Shown: positions 1-9,983 of the stretch, in pieces | Layout of the letters: the number at the start of each line of letters is the position of its first letter | Numbering within the stretch: position 1 is the stretch's first letter | Source of the DNA: Bacteroidota bacterium | Lineage (GTDB): Bacteria; Bacteroidota; Bacteroidia; Flavobacteriales; Weeksellaceae | Length of the DNA stretch: 44,632 nucleotides | Assembly: GCA_023457935.1 (NCBI GenBank) | Contig: JAEXBA010000033.1 | Location: 1 to 44,632, forward strand | Direction of reading: 5' to 3' | The notes under the pieces: generated by a model | What the model was told of the DNA's origin: nothing | Databases searched by the model: none | The model's input: the letters and a program-made list of their open reading frames with translations, nothing else | Position numbers and translations under genes: made by a program

Positions 1-5
1 ATCAT

Positions 6-13
6 TATCTTTG
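6..13 (+). promoter_or_regulatory. Candidate -7 promoter element for the E1 gene
   Basis: TATCTTTG matches the Bacteroidota -7 consensus TAnnTTTG. It lies 16 bases before the ATG at 30, so the leader would be about ten bases. The -33 element would lie outside the window, so only half of the promoter can be judged. Confidence 0.5.
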
Positions 14-29
14 TAAAAACCTAAATTTT

Positions 30-2456
30 ATGCAAACCACTTATATAGAAACTCAGGAAGTCTCTTTTCAGGATTTCAAAAAATCGGTTCTTAATGATTA
101 TAAACTTGGCAGAATTTCGCGTGAGATGTCTCTTTTGGGAAGACGTGAAGTACTGACAGGAAAAGCAAAATTCGGGATTTTTGGCGACGGTAAGGAACTT
201 CCGCAACTGGCAATGGCAAAGGTATTCCGTAATGGCGACTGGCGTTCAGGTTATTACCGCGACCAGACTTTTGCAATGGCAGTGGATGCTTTAACGGTAG
301 AGAGTTTCTATGCGCAGCTTTACGCAGATACCAATGTTGAGCGTGAACCGGCTTCAGGCGGACGCCAGATGAACGGACATTACGCAACAAGAAGCTTGAA
401 CGAGGACGGAAGCTGGAAAGATTTAACCAAAATCAAAAATATTTCTCCCGATATTTCACCAACCGCAGGACAGATGCCGCGTTTATTAGGTTTGGCGCAG
501 GCTTCCAAGGTTTTTAAAAGTGTGAAATTTGAAGGTTCAGAAAAATTCTCCAATAACGGTAATGAAGTGGCTTTCGGAACGATTGGTGATGCTTCCACAG
601 CGGAAGGACATTTCTGGGAAACGCTGAATGCGGCCTGTGCGCTTCAGGTTCCGATGATTGTTTCCATTTGGGACGACGGTTACGGAATTTCGGTTCCAAC
701 ACACAATCAGAGAGCGAAAGTGGATATTTCTGAAATGCTTTCCGGTTTTCAAAGGAAAGAAGGCGAAAATCAGGGTTGCGAAATTATTCAGGTAAAAGCG
801 TGGGATTATCCTGCACTTCTGGATGCATACGCAAGAGCCGAACATTTTGCCAGAACGGAAAGTGTTCCGGTTGTGGTTCATGTTATTGAAGTTACGCAGC
901 CGCAAGGACATTCAACTTCCGGTTCGCACGAAAGATATAAGAATCAGGAAAGACTTTCCTGGGAAGGCGAATATGACGGTTTGGTTAAATTCCGTGAATG
1001 GATTCTGAATTATTCCATAGAAATTGAAGGAAACGAAGAAATTCTGGCAACATCGGAAGAACTTGACGCGATTGATTCGGAAGCGAAGAAAACCGTGAAA
1101 GACGGCCAGAAAAAAGCGTGGGAAAATTATCAGGGAGCGATTAACGAACTGAAAAACAAGATTCTTCCTTTGGTTGAAAAACTGAATTCAAACGCAGAAG
1201 TTGCCGAAGAACTCAATAAATTCAACAAACTGATTTCTGTTGCGAAAAAAGATATTTTCCATTTGGCGAGAAAAACCTTGCTGCTGACAAGAGGAACGGA
1301 TTCCACCGAAAGACAGTGGCTTCAGAACAAATACGAAGAAGTTGCAAAAATTGAAAAAGACAATTATTCATCGCACCTGTATTCCGATTCCGAATGGAAA
1401 GCTACAAACGTAAAAGAAATTGCGCCGGTTTTTTCTGAAAACTCGGAAGAAGTGGACGGAAGAGTAGTGGTTCGTAACAATTTCGATAAAATTTTTGAAA
1501 AATATCCTGAAACTTTGGTTTTTGGTGAAGACGCCGGAAATATCGGTGACGTAAACCAGGGATTGGAAGGAATGCAGGAAAAATACGGTGAACTCCGCGT
1601 TGCAGACACTGGAATCCGTGAAGCAACCATTCTTGGTCAGGGAATCGGAATGGCGATGCGAGGTTTAAGACCGATTGCCGAAATCCAGTATCTGGATTAT
1701 ATTTTATACTGTCTTCAGGGAATGAGCGACGATTTGGCGACGGTTCAATACAGAACGAAAGGCGGACAGAAAGCACCGGTAATCATCAGAACTCGTGGTC
1801 ACAGACTGGAAGGAATTTGGCATTCAGGTTCTCCAATGGCGGGAATTCTGAATCTTTCAAAAGGTATCAATATTCTGGTTCCGAGAAACCTTACAAAAGC
1901 AGCCGGATTTTACAACACAATGCTTCAAAGCGACGAACCAGCCGTAATTGTTGAATGTCTGAACGGTTATCGACTGAAAGAAAAACAACCGGATAATTTA
2001 GGTGAATTCACTGTTCCTGTCGGAAAAATTGAAGTTACGAAAGAAGGAAAAGATGTTACTTTGGTAACTTATGGTTCCACATGGAGAGTGGTTACTGAAG
2101 CCGCTCTGGAACTTGAAAAAATTGGAATCTCAGCAGAAGTGATTGATGTTCAGTCATTAATTCCATTTGATTTAACGCATGAAATTGCTGAAAGCGTGAA
2201 GAAAACCAACCGTCTTGTCGTAATTGATGAAGATGTGGAAGGCGGAACTTCAGCGTTTATTCTTCAGCAGATTCTGGAAAAACAGAAAGCATTCAGATAT
2301 CTTGATAGTGATCCGATGACAATTGCGGCGCACGATCACAGACCGGCTTATGCAAGCGACGGCGATTATTTCAGTAAGCCTTCTGCCGATGATATTGTGG
2401 AAAAAATTTACGGAATGTTCCACGAAAACAATCCGCAGAAATTTCCGAAGATTTAA
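30..2456 (+). CDS. 2-oxoacid dehydrogenase E1, fused alpha and beta subunits
   Basis: Thiamine-diphosphate E1 component of a branched-chain 2-oxoacid or pyruvate-type dehydrogenase complex; it decarboxylates the 2-oxoacid and passes the acyl group to a lipoyl E2. The alpha-like half covers about residues 1-330 and has the TPP motif starting GDASTAEGHFWE near residue 186, ending with a DDGYGIS stretch. A helical linker (about 330-470) leads to a beta-like half with FGEDAG, ADTGIREA and the transketolase C-terminal region (VTYGSTWRV). Its 808 residues fit a natural alpha/beta fusion, common in Bacteroidota; no frameshift is visible. It is a single-gene unit ending at a terminator. Neither E2 nor lipoate genes are nearby, but a dihydrolipoyl dehydrogenase (E3) lies at 14636-16027. 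Substrate cannot be read from the sequence; branched-chain oxoacids are the usual annotation. Confidence 0.93.
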   Translation: MQTTYIETQEVSFQDFKKSVLNDYKLGRISREMSLLGRREVLTGKAKFGIFGDGKELPQLAMAKVFRNGDWRSGYYRDQTFAMAVDALTVESFYAQLYADTNVEREPASGGRQMNGHYATRSLNEDGSWKDLTKIKNISPDISPTAGQMPRLLGLAQASKVFKSVKFEGSEKFSNNGNEVAFGTIGDASTAEGHFWETLNAACALQVPMIVSIWDDGYGISVPTHNQRAKVDISEMLSGFQRKEGENQGCEIIQVKAWDYPALLDAYARAEHFARTESVPVVVHVIEVTQPQGHSTSGSHERYKNQERLSWEGEYDGLVKFREWILNYSIEIEGNEEILATSEELDAIDSEAKKTVKDGQKKAWENYQGAINELKNKILPLVEKLNSNAEVAEELNKFNKLISVAKKDIFHLARKTLLLTRGTDSTERQWLQNKYEEVAKIEKDNYSSHLYSDSEWKATNVKEIAPVFSENSEEVDGRVVVRNNFDKIFEKYPETLVFGEDAGNIGDVNQGLEGMQEKYGELRVADTGIREATILGQGIGMAMRGLRPIAEIQYLDYILYCLQGMSDDLATVQYRTKGGQKAPVIIRTRGHRLEGIWHSGSPMAGILNLSKGINILVPRNLTKAAGFYNTMLQSDEPAVIVECLNGYRLKEKQPDNLGEFTVPVGKIEVTKEGKDVTLVTYGSTWRVVTEAALELEKIGISAEVIDVQSLIPFDLTHEIAESVKKTNRLVVIDEDVEGGTSAFILQQILEKQKAFRYLDSDPMTIAAHDHRPAYASDGDYFSKPSADDIVEKIYGMFHENNPQKFPKI

Positions 2457-2480
2457 AACAGTCATATAAAAATTTTTAAG

Positions 2481-2514
2481 ATGCCAGATTTGAAAAAAAA
2501 CTGGCATTTTTTAT
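2481..2514 (+). terminator. Rho-independent terminator after E1
   Basis: A 7-bp stem (ATGCCAG / CTGGCAT) with an A-rich loop is followed directly by a T run. It closes the E1 transcription unit, so the barrel gene at 2550 probably has its own promoter. Confidence 0.8.
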
Positions 2515-2549
2515 TGCTAAAATCGTTAACTTCCGGCTGAAATTATTGA

Positions 2550-5336
2550 ATGAAGTACTTCTGTTTTCTCTCTCTCTTCTTTTTCGCTTTTGGGTTTACG
2601 CAGGACTCTCAGTTGTATTATGGTGCTTATTTTTTCAACCGGAAACAGAAACCAGAGAACTTCCTGACAGTTGTTAACAGGACTTCCGGAATCTACGAGT
2701 TTACCGACGAAACAGGCTTTGCGATGATTTCCGCAAAAGAAAAAGATACATTGGTCTGGAATAACGGTGCAAATCAGGTTGTGGTCAGCAGAGGTTTATT
2801 ACAGGAACTCAAAACCATTTTACAGTCAAGGATAGAGAATACAGAGACTAAGGAGATCCTTTCGGATGATTACCTTAAAACTGTCAAAAGAAAAGAGAAT
2901 TCAGCTGAAGACGACGATGCTGAAAACCCTGCACTGCAATCGTCTCCGGAATCAGATCTTAATCCTTATGACAACGCGCTCATTAACATAAAAAAGATAA
3001 ATGATTCTGTTTATATCTTTAAAAGACTGAAGTCCCGAAGTCTAAGTTTCGGAGGGAATTTTTCATCGCAGTTCAATGTGGAAGCCGTTAACAGAGTTCC
3101 TGAAACGCAAAATCAGTTTGCACAGGGCTTTTCACAGAACGGTAGTCTTGTTTGGGCAAGTCCGGAACTGGGCGGAAATTACAGCTTTTTCAGTTTTGGT
3201 CCTTCGGTTTCCAGTTTGGGTTTTGACGGTTTTCCGTACGAATACGACAGTAACGGAAGACTGGTTCCGCTTCAAAACAGTGGAAAACCTGCATTAGTGT
3301 ACGATAACAGCTTACTGAAACCTCAGATTAAGCATTCCAATTTTCTGAATCTTCATTCGCTTTACAGTGTTGATGGTGGGGAAAAAGCATCTTTAAAACT
3401 GAAATTCGGAACAGTACGTGAGCCGTTTTATTTTAACGATCAGTTTTCACGCGAAAACGCTTTTGGCTCGCAGCTGGGCTTTACGGTTTTAGGTTTTAAA
3501 ACAAGTTTGAATTACAGTGTTTCCGATATTAATGCCACTAATTCGAACAGAATTGGTCTGTTTAACCGGATTTTTCAAAACAGTCTGGTGACACCGGTAA
3601 CTTTTCAAAACAAACAGGGAAATTATCTTAGTAACGGTTCTCAGCGCAGTTTTCATCAGAATTTTGATAACCCGGGATTTTTGTTGGATAGCCCGCAGAA
3701 ATTTAACTTCAAAAACAGAAGCAAAATATTTAGTGGTTCGTTAGATAAAAAGGTTATTAGCAATCTCTCTGCAAATGCGTTTTATTCCTACGAAAGATCA
3801 GATTTTTTCAATCGTGATCGCTATCGGCCTTCTATTGCCTTTTTTGCAAACGGCATTTATAATGAGCGTAATCAGCAGAATGAAATGCAATCAGCCGTCG
3901 GTGGACTCAACTATACGTACAGTGGTTTTCTTATGGGAAGTGCTTATGCGCGCTATCTCAACAACAGATCTTCTTCATACATCACCCATTCTTCAACGCA
4001 GAAAAACTACCGTTTTCAAAGAACGACAAATGAATTTATAATTGGTGGAAATCCGAGAATCGATATTGATTTTGCTGAGATCGAATTGGAGCTGTCCAAC
4101 AGCTTTTATAGCTCCAATACATCTGTGAAACCGTACAACTGGCTGCCGAAATTGTTTTTGGCAGTGGACTTTCAGGAAGTTTGGGGAAATGTTGACGTTA
4201 AACTGTTTGGCGGTATTACGAAATCAACAGAAGAAGCAAAATTCAGCAGCTCATATCACCAGTATGAACTGACGCAGTTTTCACCTCAGAATTCCTTTTC
4301 ATATTTTCCTGTAAAGGAACTGGAAACCATACACGGACTGAATAATATTGACAAGACAGAATGGAAAGCGGGACTTAATGTTTGGTTAGGATATAACCGA
4401 ATCGGTTTTAATGCAGAATATTTTAACAGAGAAACTGTTAATGAAATTTTTCCTGTAATGGAAAACGGAAAAATATACTTGAAAAACATTGCAGATCACA
4501 CTGTGGAAGGATTCGATTTCAGTTTTAACCATCAAAGGATTTTCTTAGGACAAGATTCATATCTTAATTATGGAATCAGTTTTTACAAGGCAAAAGATAT
4601 TGTAACCCGCGTTCACGGTAATTATCATAATCATAACATTATCGGTTTCAGCACCGTTTACAAAACGCTTTCTGTGGGAGAACAGCTGGGAAGCATTGCA
4701 GGAACGCATTTTAAAAGAGATAATGGCGGAAATCTCATTGTCGGCGCCGACGGTTTTCCGATTAAAGAGAACAGTGTAAAAATTATTGGCAATCCTAATC
4801 CGGATTTCACCGTGAAAATAAATAATGAAATTACCTTTAAGAATGTAAGTCTTAGCCTCGACTGGGAATGGAGAAAAGGAGGACAGATCTGGAACGGAAC
4901 GCAGGCTTTCCTGGATTTTTATGGCAGATCTGCCAGTTCTGCAGAATTGAGAAATGTTTCAGATTTCATTTTTGAAGGAGTTGATGCCAACGGAAACCCG
5001 AACAGTATACCGGTGAATTTTTATGATTCAAATCTCGATGTTTATGAGAACCGATGGGCAAGATACGGTGCAGACGGTGTGGCGGACGAGTATATTCATG
5101 ATGGGGATTTTGTTCGGCTAAACGGTATTTCACTTTCTGTAAACCTGAGAACAGATCCTAATTATAGAAGAACGCTCAAACTCACGGGAACAGTTTCCAA
5201 TATTTATCTGTGGAGAAAATACAAAGGTGTGGATGTACAGAATACATTTTTTGATACAGAAAACGGACAGGGTCTGGATTTTTTCAATCTTCCCGGCTTT
5301 ACCGGATATTCAGTAGGAGTTTCTTATGATTTTTAG
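2550..5336 (+). CDS. SusC-like TonB-dependent outer-membrane barrel without a plug domain
   Basis: A 928-residue secreted protein with a signal peptide (cleavage near GFTQ). Residues about 20-75 resemble a degenerate carboxypeptidase-regulatory-like fold (TSGIYEFTDETGFA), followed by an acidic low-complexity linker (about 100-140). From about residue 165 it reads like the barrel of a SusC/RagA receptor (NQFAQGFSQNG, FGPSVSS) with alternating aromatic strands to the end; the last residues, GVSYDF, give the C-terminal phenylalanine expected of BAM-inserted barrels. What is missing is the plug: there is no EVVVxGY start, no RIRG or LYVVDG motif and no SusC signature (KDAxAxAIYGSRxANG). All of these occur instead in the next gene, which overlaps by 11 bases. 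I infer a transporter whose plug is supplied in trans. No susD-like gene is adjacent. Substrate unknown. Confidence 0.85.
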   Translation: MKYFCFLSLFFFAFGFTQDSQLYYGAYFFNRKQKPENFLTVVNRTSGIYEFTDETGFAMISAKEKDTLVWNNGANQVVVSRGLLQELKTILQSRIENTETKEILSDDYLKTVKRKENSAEDDDAENPALQSSPESDLNPYDNALINIKKINDSVYIFKRLKSRSLSFGGNFSSQFNVEAVNRVPETQNQFAQGFSQNGSLVWASPELGGNYSFFSFGPSVSSLGFDGFPYEYDSNGRLVPLQNSGKPALVYDNSLLKPQIKHSNFLNLHSLYSVDGGEKASLKLKFGTVREPFYFNDQFSRENAFGSQLGFTVLGFKTSLNYSVSDINATNSNRIGLFNRIFQNSLVTPVTFQNKQGNYLSNGSQRSFHQNFDNPGFLLDSPQKFNFKNRSKIFSGSLDKKVISNLSANAFYSYERSDFFNRDRYRPSIAFFANGIYNERNQQNEMQSAVGGLNYTYSGFLMGSAYARYLNNRSSSYITHSSTQKNYRFQRTTNEFIIGGNPRIDIDFAEIELELSNSFYSSNTSVKPYNWLPKLFLAVDFQEVWGNVDVKLFGGITKSTEEAKFSSSYHQYELTQFSPQNSFSYFPVKELETIHGLNNIDKTEWKAGLNVWLGYNRIGFNAEYFNRETVNEIFPVMENGKIYLKNIADHTVEGFDFSFNHQRIFLGQDSYLNYGISFYKAKDIVTRVHGNYHNHNIIGFSTVYKTLSVGEQLGSIAGTHFKRDNGGNLIVGADGFPIKENSVKIIGNPNPDFTVKINNEITFKNVSLSLDWEWRKGGQIWNGTQAFLDFYGRSASSAELRNVSDFIFEGVDANGNPNSIPVNFYDSNLDVYENRWARYGADGVADEYIHDGDFVRLNGISLSVNLRTDPNYRRTLKLTGTVSNIYLWRKYKGVDVQNTFFDTENGQGLDFFNLPGFTGYSVGVSYDF

Positions 5337-8300
5337 CAAAATGAACAGCGTTTTTTTTAAATATTGTCTTCTTTTTTCAGTTTTTCTGAGCTCTTTTCTG
5401 TTTGCACAGCGTGTAGAAGAAACCTATGAAAAGGAAAAAATCTATGTACAGACAGATCATGTTTTTTACAAACCTGGCGATGTGGTGTATTTTAAGGCTT
5501 ATGTAGTGAACGGAAGCAATAATCTTACAACAGATAAAAGCAGAGTTCTGAAGGCTCATCTTATAGAACCGTCCGGAACGGTGGTTGAAGAACTTATATA
5601 CAGAATAGAAAACGGTTCGGCAAAGGGAAGCTTCAGTTTAAATTCCGATATCAAAGGGGGAATTTACAAGATTAAATTTTTTACCAACTGGATGCAGAAC
5701 GAAAGCGGCAAAAATTCCTTTGAGAAAGAAATTAATGTGCAGAAAATTGTCTCGCCCAGAATTCTGATGAAACTGGATTTCCCCAAAAAGGGTTACGGTT
5801 CCGGAGACGAAGTTTTTGCAGATTTTTCGATGCGGAGTCTGGCAAATGTTCCTGTTCCTTTCTACGAAGTTGTTTACAGTGTTTTTGTTGAAGGCAAAGA
5901 GATAATATCCGATACTTTTATAACAGACAGAGAAGGGAAAAGCCAAATAAAGTTCAAACTTCCTGAAAACCTGAAATCCAGTGACGGTTTACTGAATATT
6001 AAACTGGCTTATGATGGTTTTCCTGAATCTATTTCCAGAAATATTCCTATCGTACTCAATACTGTCGACCTCAGGTTTTTTCCGGAAGGCGGAACTTTTG
6101 TGAACGGAGTCAGCACGAATCTCGCATTCAAGGCAATGGATGAATTTGAAAAACCTGTTGATGTAAAAGGAGATATTTTTAATCAGAACCACCTGAAAGT
6201 GGCAGAGTTCGGGAGTTTTAATTTCGGAATGGGAGAATTGAAATTCACACCGAAATCCGGCGAAAAATATTATGCTAAATTAATGGAACCCGACGGGAAT
6301 CAGCAGATTTTCGAACTTCCTACCGCATCGGAGAACGGATTGGTAATGAACATTGTAAATTCGGGATCTGCAGTTGAGATTAAAATTAATTCTACTCAAT
6401 CCAAAGAAATTTCTTTGAAAGCAGGAGTTCACGGTAAGGAATATTATTCTGAAAAAGTTTCATTACAGAAGGGCGAAAACAGTATTTTGATACAGAGTAA
6501 TCTTTTTCCGGCAGGCATTGCGCGCTTTACAGTTTCGGAACTTCAGGGAATTCCACTTGCGGAACGCGTTGTTTTCCTGAACGACAACAAACTGCTGTCA
6601 GTAAATTTAAAGTTTTTGAAAAAGATGTATTTGCCGCGGGAAAAGGTCGAAGTTAAAGTGGAAACCAGAGATCAGAACGGAAATCCTGTATCTTCTGATC
6701 TTTCCTTGAGCGTGGTTGATGATAAACTCTATACTTATGCAGATGATAAACAGGATCACATTATCTCGTGGCTTCTGATGAGTTCCGAACTGAGCGGAAA
6801 AGTGTTTGAACCCAGTTTTTATTTCAAAAAAGACGAACCAAAATCCGTAAAAACACGGGACTTACTGATGCTGACAAACGGTTACAGATACTTTTCTCTC
6901 CTGCCGGAAATTGAAAAAAGCAATCTTTTTAAATACCCTGTAGAACAGCTGAACGGAATTTACGGTGTAGTAACTGATGAACAGAAAAAACCGGTTAAAT
7001 CTGAAGTTTTTCTGGTGGAAACCGGCCATCAGAATAATGATGATAACGCGGTTTTGAAGCAGGAAACAACGGAGGACGGCAGGTTTTACTTTTCCAATCT
7101 CGACAGTTCCAAAACCAATAAGATTATTGCGCGTTCCAAAACGCCGAAACAGAAGGTAAAGATTAATATTCTTTCCTATAAACTTGATGTTAACCCTGTT
7201 TCACAAAAGTCGGACAGCAGAAATATTGATGTTGAAGAGTTGGTGAATGAGGCGGTTTCCAAGTTAAAGGAGAAGGAAGTAAAACAGGAAAAAAAGGAAA
7301 TAAAAAGAAACGGATACAGTTCAAGATCTGATACTACCAAAACACAGGAAATCGAGGAAGTTGTTGTATTGGGTTATGAAATCAGGAGAAAAGCGTCAAT
7401 TTTCTCTTCAACAGAAGTCTACAGTAGAGCAATGGACGTAAATCCGGATGTTACCTCGATGGTCGCAGGAAAAGTCTCCGGTGTTACCGTTGTTCCTGCT
7501 GCAGGAAATTCCAATACTGTAATAATCCGCGGAGCAGGATCTTTAACAGGAAAAACCCCTTTGTATGTTGTTGATGGAGTTCCGGTGGAAAGTTTCAGTT
7601 CGGCAATCGATGTAAATAACATCAACAGCGTTACAATTCTTAAAGATGCCGCCGCAACAGCCATCTACGGAAGCAGAGCAGCAAATGGTGTTGTGATTAT
7701 CAATTCCAGAAACGGCAGATCTTCAAAGCTGAAACTTGATCTGACGCAGAAAACCTACTATGACCTGGAAACAGTTCCCGGCATCCATTTAACAAGGTTT
7801 TCTTATGTGCGGAATTTCAAGTATCCCGTTTATCCAACCACTTCCACGCCTTACAGGTTCGATTTCAGAGAAACGGTTTATTGGAATCCTTACATTCAGA
7901 CTGACAAAAACGGCCGGGCTACAGTGGAGTTTTACAATTCGGATGCTACCACAACTTTCAGGGCAATTTCGGAAGGTATTTCTTCGGAAGGATTAATTGG
8001 CCGAGATGAGAAAACCTATGCCGCACAGAGCAGGATTTCTGCCGACGCTAAGATTCCGCCCTACCTCACGATGGGCGACCGTCCAAAAATTCCTGTAGTT
8101 GTAAAGAATAATGTAGACGATCGAAAAACGCTGCGCATCAACCCTGTTCTTCCGAAAGATATAATACTTCATGAACATGATTCTATAATGGTACTTAAAC
8201 CGTTGCAGTCCGGTCGGATTTTGTTGCCGATAGAAACGGGTAAGACAATAAATTCTAACCTGAGTGTTGCGGTGATCTCTGATAATGAACGCGAAACACT

Positions 8301-9870
8301 GATTCTTCCGCTTAAGGTTGAAGAGAAAGGATTTCCGAAAAATTTCTCGGTGATCTCTTCAAAAGATACGCTGCTTGCTTTTACAGTACCTGAAACCATT
8401 CCGTATACCCTTTCTGCAAAACTTAAATCGTACGGAGATTTACAGAGCAGAATGTTTGATGACATTGAACGGCTTACAGCAGAGCCTTACGGCTGTTTTG
8501 AACAGCTTTCTGCAACAGTTTATCCCAATGTTTTTATACTGGATTATCTGAAGAATTCAAAAAAACTGGATAAAGGAACCGAAACGAAAGCCATCCGCAA
8601 ACTGAAGAACGGATATCAGAAACTTGCTACTTATCAGCTTCAAGATGGAGGATTCGGATATTTTCATTCCTCAGAAAGCCAGATTGGTCTGTCAGCATTT
8701 GCATTGAACGAATTCAATGCTTTGGGTAAATTCGTACAGGTCAACCCAAAAATCAAAGACAAAGTTTTACAGTACTTACTAAAGCAGCGCACGGGCAAAG
8801 GAACCTTCATCGTGAAGTATAAAGTTGCAGATAAATATTCACAGGAAAGATTTTGGGCAGAACAGGCCTATGCTCTTTTTGCACTAGCAAAATATGGATT
8901 AAAAACTGAAATATCAAAAGAGTACGAAGTCTCGCTTTCCAGAGCCCTTCAAACCGGTGATGCTTATCAGAGTGCATTGCTTGCGAATACCGCATTTCTG
9001 CTGGATAGGAAAGATGATTATCATCGGTTGATGAAACAGCTGAATCAAAATTTTAACAGCACGAGTCTGCAATCTGCTACAAGTTTTGTTGGTTCCCGCG
9101 GAAATTCTTTATCTGCAGAAACACTCTCTCTGTATCTTCTAGCAATGCTTAAAGCTGACAAAGCATCCCTTAATCTGCAGACCAAAATTGTTGATGAACT
9201 GGCTGTACTGAGCAGTTATTACGGTTACGGATCTACTCAGGGAACCGTTTTGGCACTGGAAGCGCTCAGCGAATTTCATTCTAAAACTGAAAGTGATGGC
9301 ACTCCGCAAAAATTTGTTATCAATGGACATGAAGTTGATGTAAAGGAAAAAAATCAGGATATCGATTTAACGGATTATTTGGAACATGAAAATAAATTTT
9401 CGGTCAGCAGCAAATCCGGACATGGGCTACCTTACAAAATCGAATGGAAATACTATGTTAATAATCCTCCGGTTAATGAAGACACAGAAGTGAAAATTAA
9501 TACGGCACTTTCAAAAAACAGTGTAAAAGTGAATGACATTAGCCGGATGAAAGTGGAGATTAAAAACCAGCTTCCATATGTTTTGCCGATGGTTACAGCA
9601 AAAATCGGAATTCCTGCCGGACTTTCCTTACAGCCTTCTTTACTGAAAGATTTAGTTGAAAAAAAACAGGTTTCGTATTACGAAATTTTGCACAATTTTC
9701 TGGTACTGTATTGGGAATCCATGCAGGAAAGGGAAGTTAAAACCATCAATCTGGATCTGAAAGCCGAATTTCCTGGAGATTTTACCGGAAAATCAAGTGC
9801 AGTATACCTTTATTATACTCCAGAAAATAAGAGCTGGGCAGAAGGCCTTAAAGTTCAGGTTAAGGATTGA
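5326..9870 (+). CDS. Alpha-2-macroglobulin-like protein with an internal TonB plug domain and thioester
   Basis: A 1514-residue exported protein. It has a type I signal peptide (ending FLFAQ) with no lipobox, unlike many bacterial A2Ms. Visible order: MG-type beta domains including an MG2-like region (about 35-540); a carboxypeptidase-regulatory-like domain (about 545-625); a charged Lys/Glu linker (640-675); a TonB plug (about 676-800) with EEVVVLGYEI, VIIRGAGS, LYVVDGVPV and the SusC/RagA signature KDAAATAIYGSRAANG; an A2M region with YWNPYIQTDKNGRA; then the thioester PYGCFEQ (Cys1057, Glu1059, Gln1060) and its alpha-helical domain (LQDGGFGYF), ending in a receptor-binding-like beta domain. 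Family knowledge: thioester A2Ms covalently trap proteases. Inference: the plug pairs with the plugless barrel encoded just upstream. The ATG at 5326 overlaps the barrel stop by 11 bases; an ATG at 5341 is an equally good start. Either way the two genes are likely translationally coupled. No PBP1c partner is present. Confidence 0.88.
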   Translation: MIFSKMNSVFFKYCLLFSVFLSSFLFAQRVEETYEKEKIYVQTDHVFYKPGDVVYFKAYVVNGSNNLTTDKSRVLKAHLIEPSGTVVEELIYRIENGSAKGSFSLNSDIKGGIYKIKFFTNWMQNESGKNSFEKEINVQKIVSPRILMKLDFPKKGYGSGDEVFADFSMRSLANVPVPFYEVVYSVFVEGKEIISDTFITDREGKSQIKFKLPENLKSSDGLLNIKLAYDGFPESISRNIPIVLNTVDLRFFPEGGTFVNGVSTNLAFKAMDEFEKPVDVKGDIFNQNHLKVAEFGSFNFGMGELKFTPKSGEKYYAKLMEPDGNQQIFELPTASENGLVMNIVNSGSAVEIKINSTQSKEISLKAGVHGKEYYSEKVSLQKGENSILIQSNLFPAGIARFTVSELQGIPLAERVVFLNDNKLLSVNLKFLKKMYLPREKVEVKVETRDQNGNPVSSDLSLSVVDDKLYTYADDKQDHIISWLLMSSELSGKVFEPSFYFKKDEPKSVKTRDLLMLTNGYRYFSLLPEIEKSNLFKYPVEQLNGIYGVVTDEQKKPVKSEVFLVETGHQNNDDNAVLKQETTEDGRFYFSNLDSSKTNKIIARSKTPKQKVKINILSYKLDVNPVSQKSDSRNIDVEELVNEAVSKLKEKEVKQEKKEIKRNGYSSRSDTTKTQEIEEVVVLGYEIRRKASIFSSTEVYSRAMDVNPDVTSMVAGKVSGVTVVPAAGNSNTVIIRGAGSLTGKTPLYVVDGVPVESFSSAIDVNNINSVTILKDAAATAIYGSRAANGVVIINSRNGRSSKLKLDLTQKTYYDLETVPGIHLTRFSYVRNFKYPVYPTTSTPYRFDFRETVYWNPYIQTDKNGRATVEFYNSDATTTFRAISEGISSEGLIGRDEKTYAAQSRISADAKIPPYLTMGDRPKIPVVVKNNVDDRKTLRINPVLPKDIILHEHDSIMVLKPLQSGRILLPIETGKTINSNLSVAVISDNERETLILPLKVEEKGFPKNFSVISSKDTLLAFTVPETIPYTLSAKLKSYGDLQSRMFDDIERLTAEPYGCFEQLSATVYPNVFILDYLKNSKKLDKGTETKAIRKLKNGYQKLATYQLQDGGFGYFHSSESQIGLSAFALNEFNALGKFVQVNPKIKDKVLQYLLKQRTGKGTFIVKYKVADKYSQERFWAEQAYALFALAKYGLKTEISKEYEVSLSRALQTGDAYQSALLANTAFLLDRKDDYHRLMKQLNQNFNSTSLQSATSFVGSRGNSLSAETLSLYLLAMLKADKASLNLQTKIVDELAVLSSYYGYGSTQGTVLALEALSEFHSKTESDGTPQKFVINGHEVDVKEKNQDIDLTDYLEHENKFSVSSKSGHGLPYKIEWKYYVNNPPVNEDTEVKINTALSKNSVKVNDISRMKVEIKNQLPYVLPMVTAKIGIPAGLSLQPSLLKDLVEKKQVSYYEILHNFLVLYWESMQEREVKTINLDLKAEFPGDFTGKSSAVYLYYTPENKSWAEGLKVQVKD

Positions 9871-9983
9871 TTCAAGCAGTGTGAAGAAAGAATATAGCTG
9901 TTCATAAATTTCCGAAGATTTAAAGCAATAATTAATTATATTTATACCTGCTCCAATTAAGAAGCAGATTCTAATGTACAACC

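Noticed and set aside
537..911. Minus-strand frames inside the E1 gene
   Set aside because: They are opposite conserved TPP-binding sequence and have no recognisable protein features.
2550..5336. Barrel gene considered as a truncated pseudogene of a normal SusC receptor
   Set aside because: It has its own signal peptide, an N-terminal domain, an intact frame and a C-terminal Phe; the missing plug is present in the overlapping neighbour, so the arrangement looks organised.
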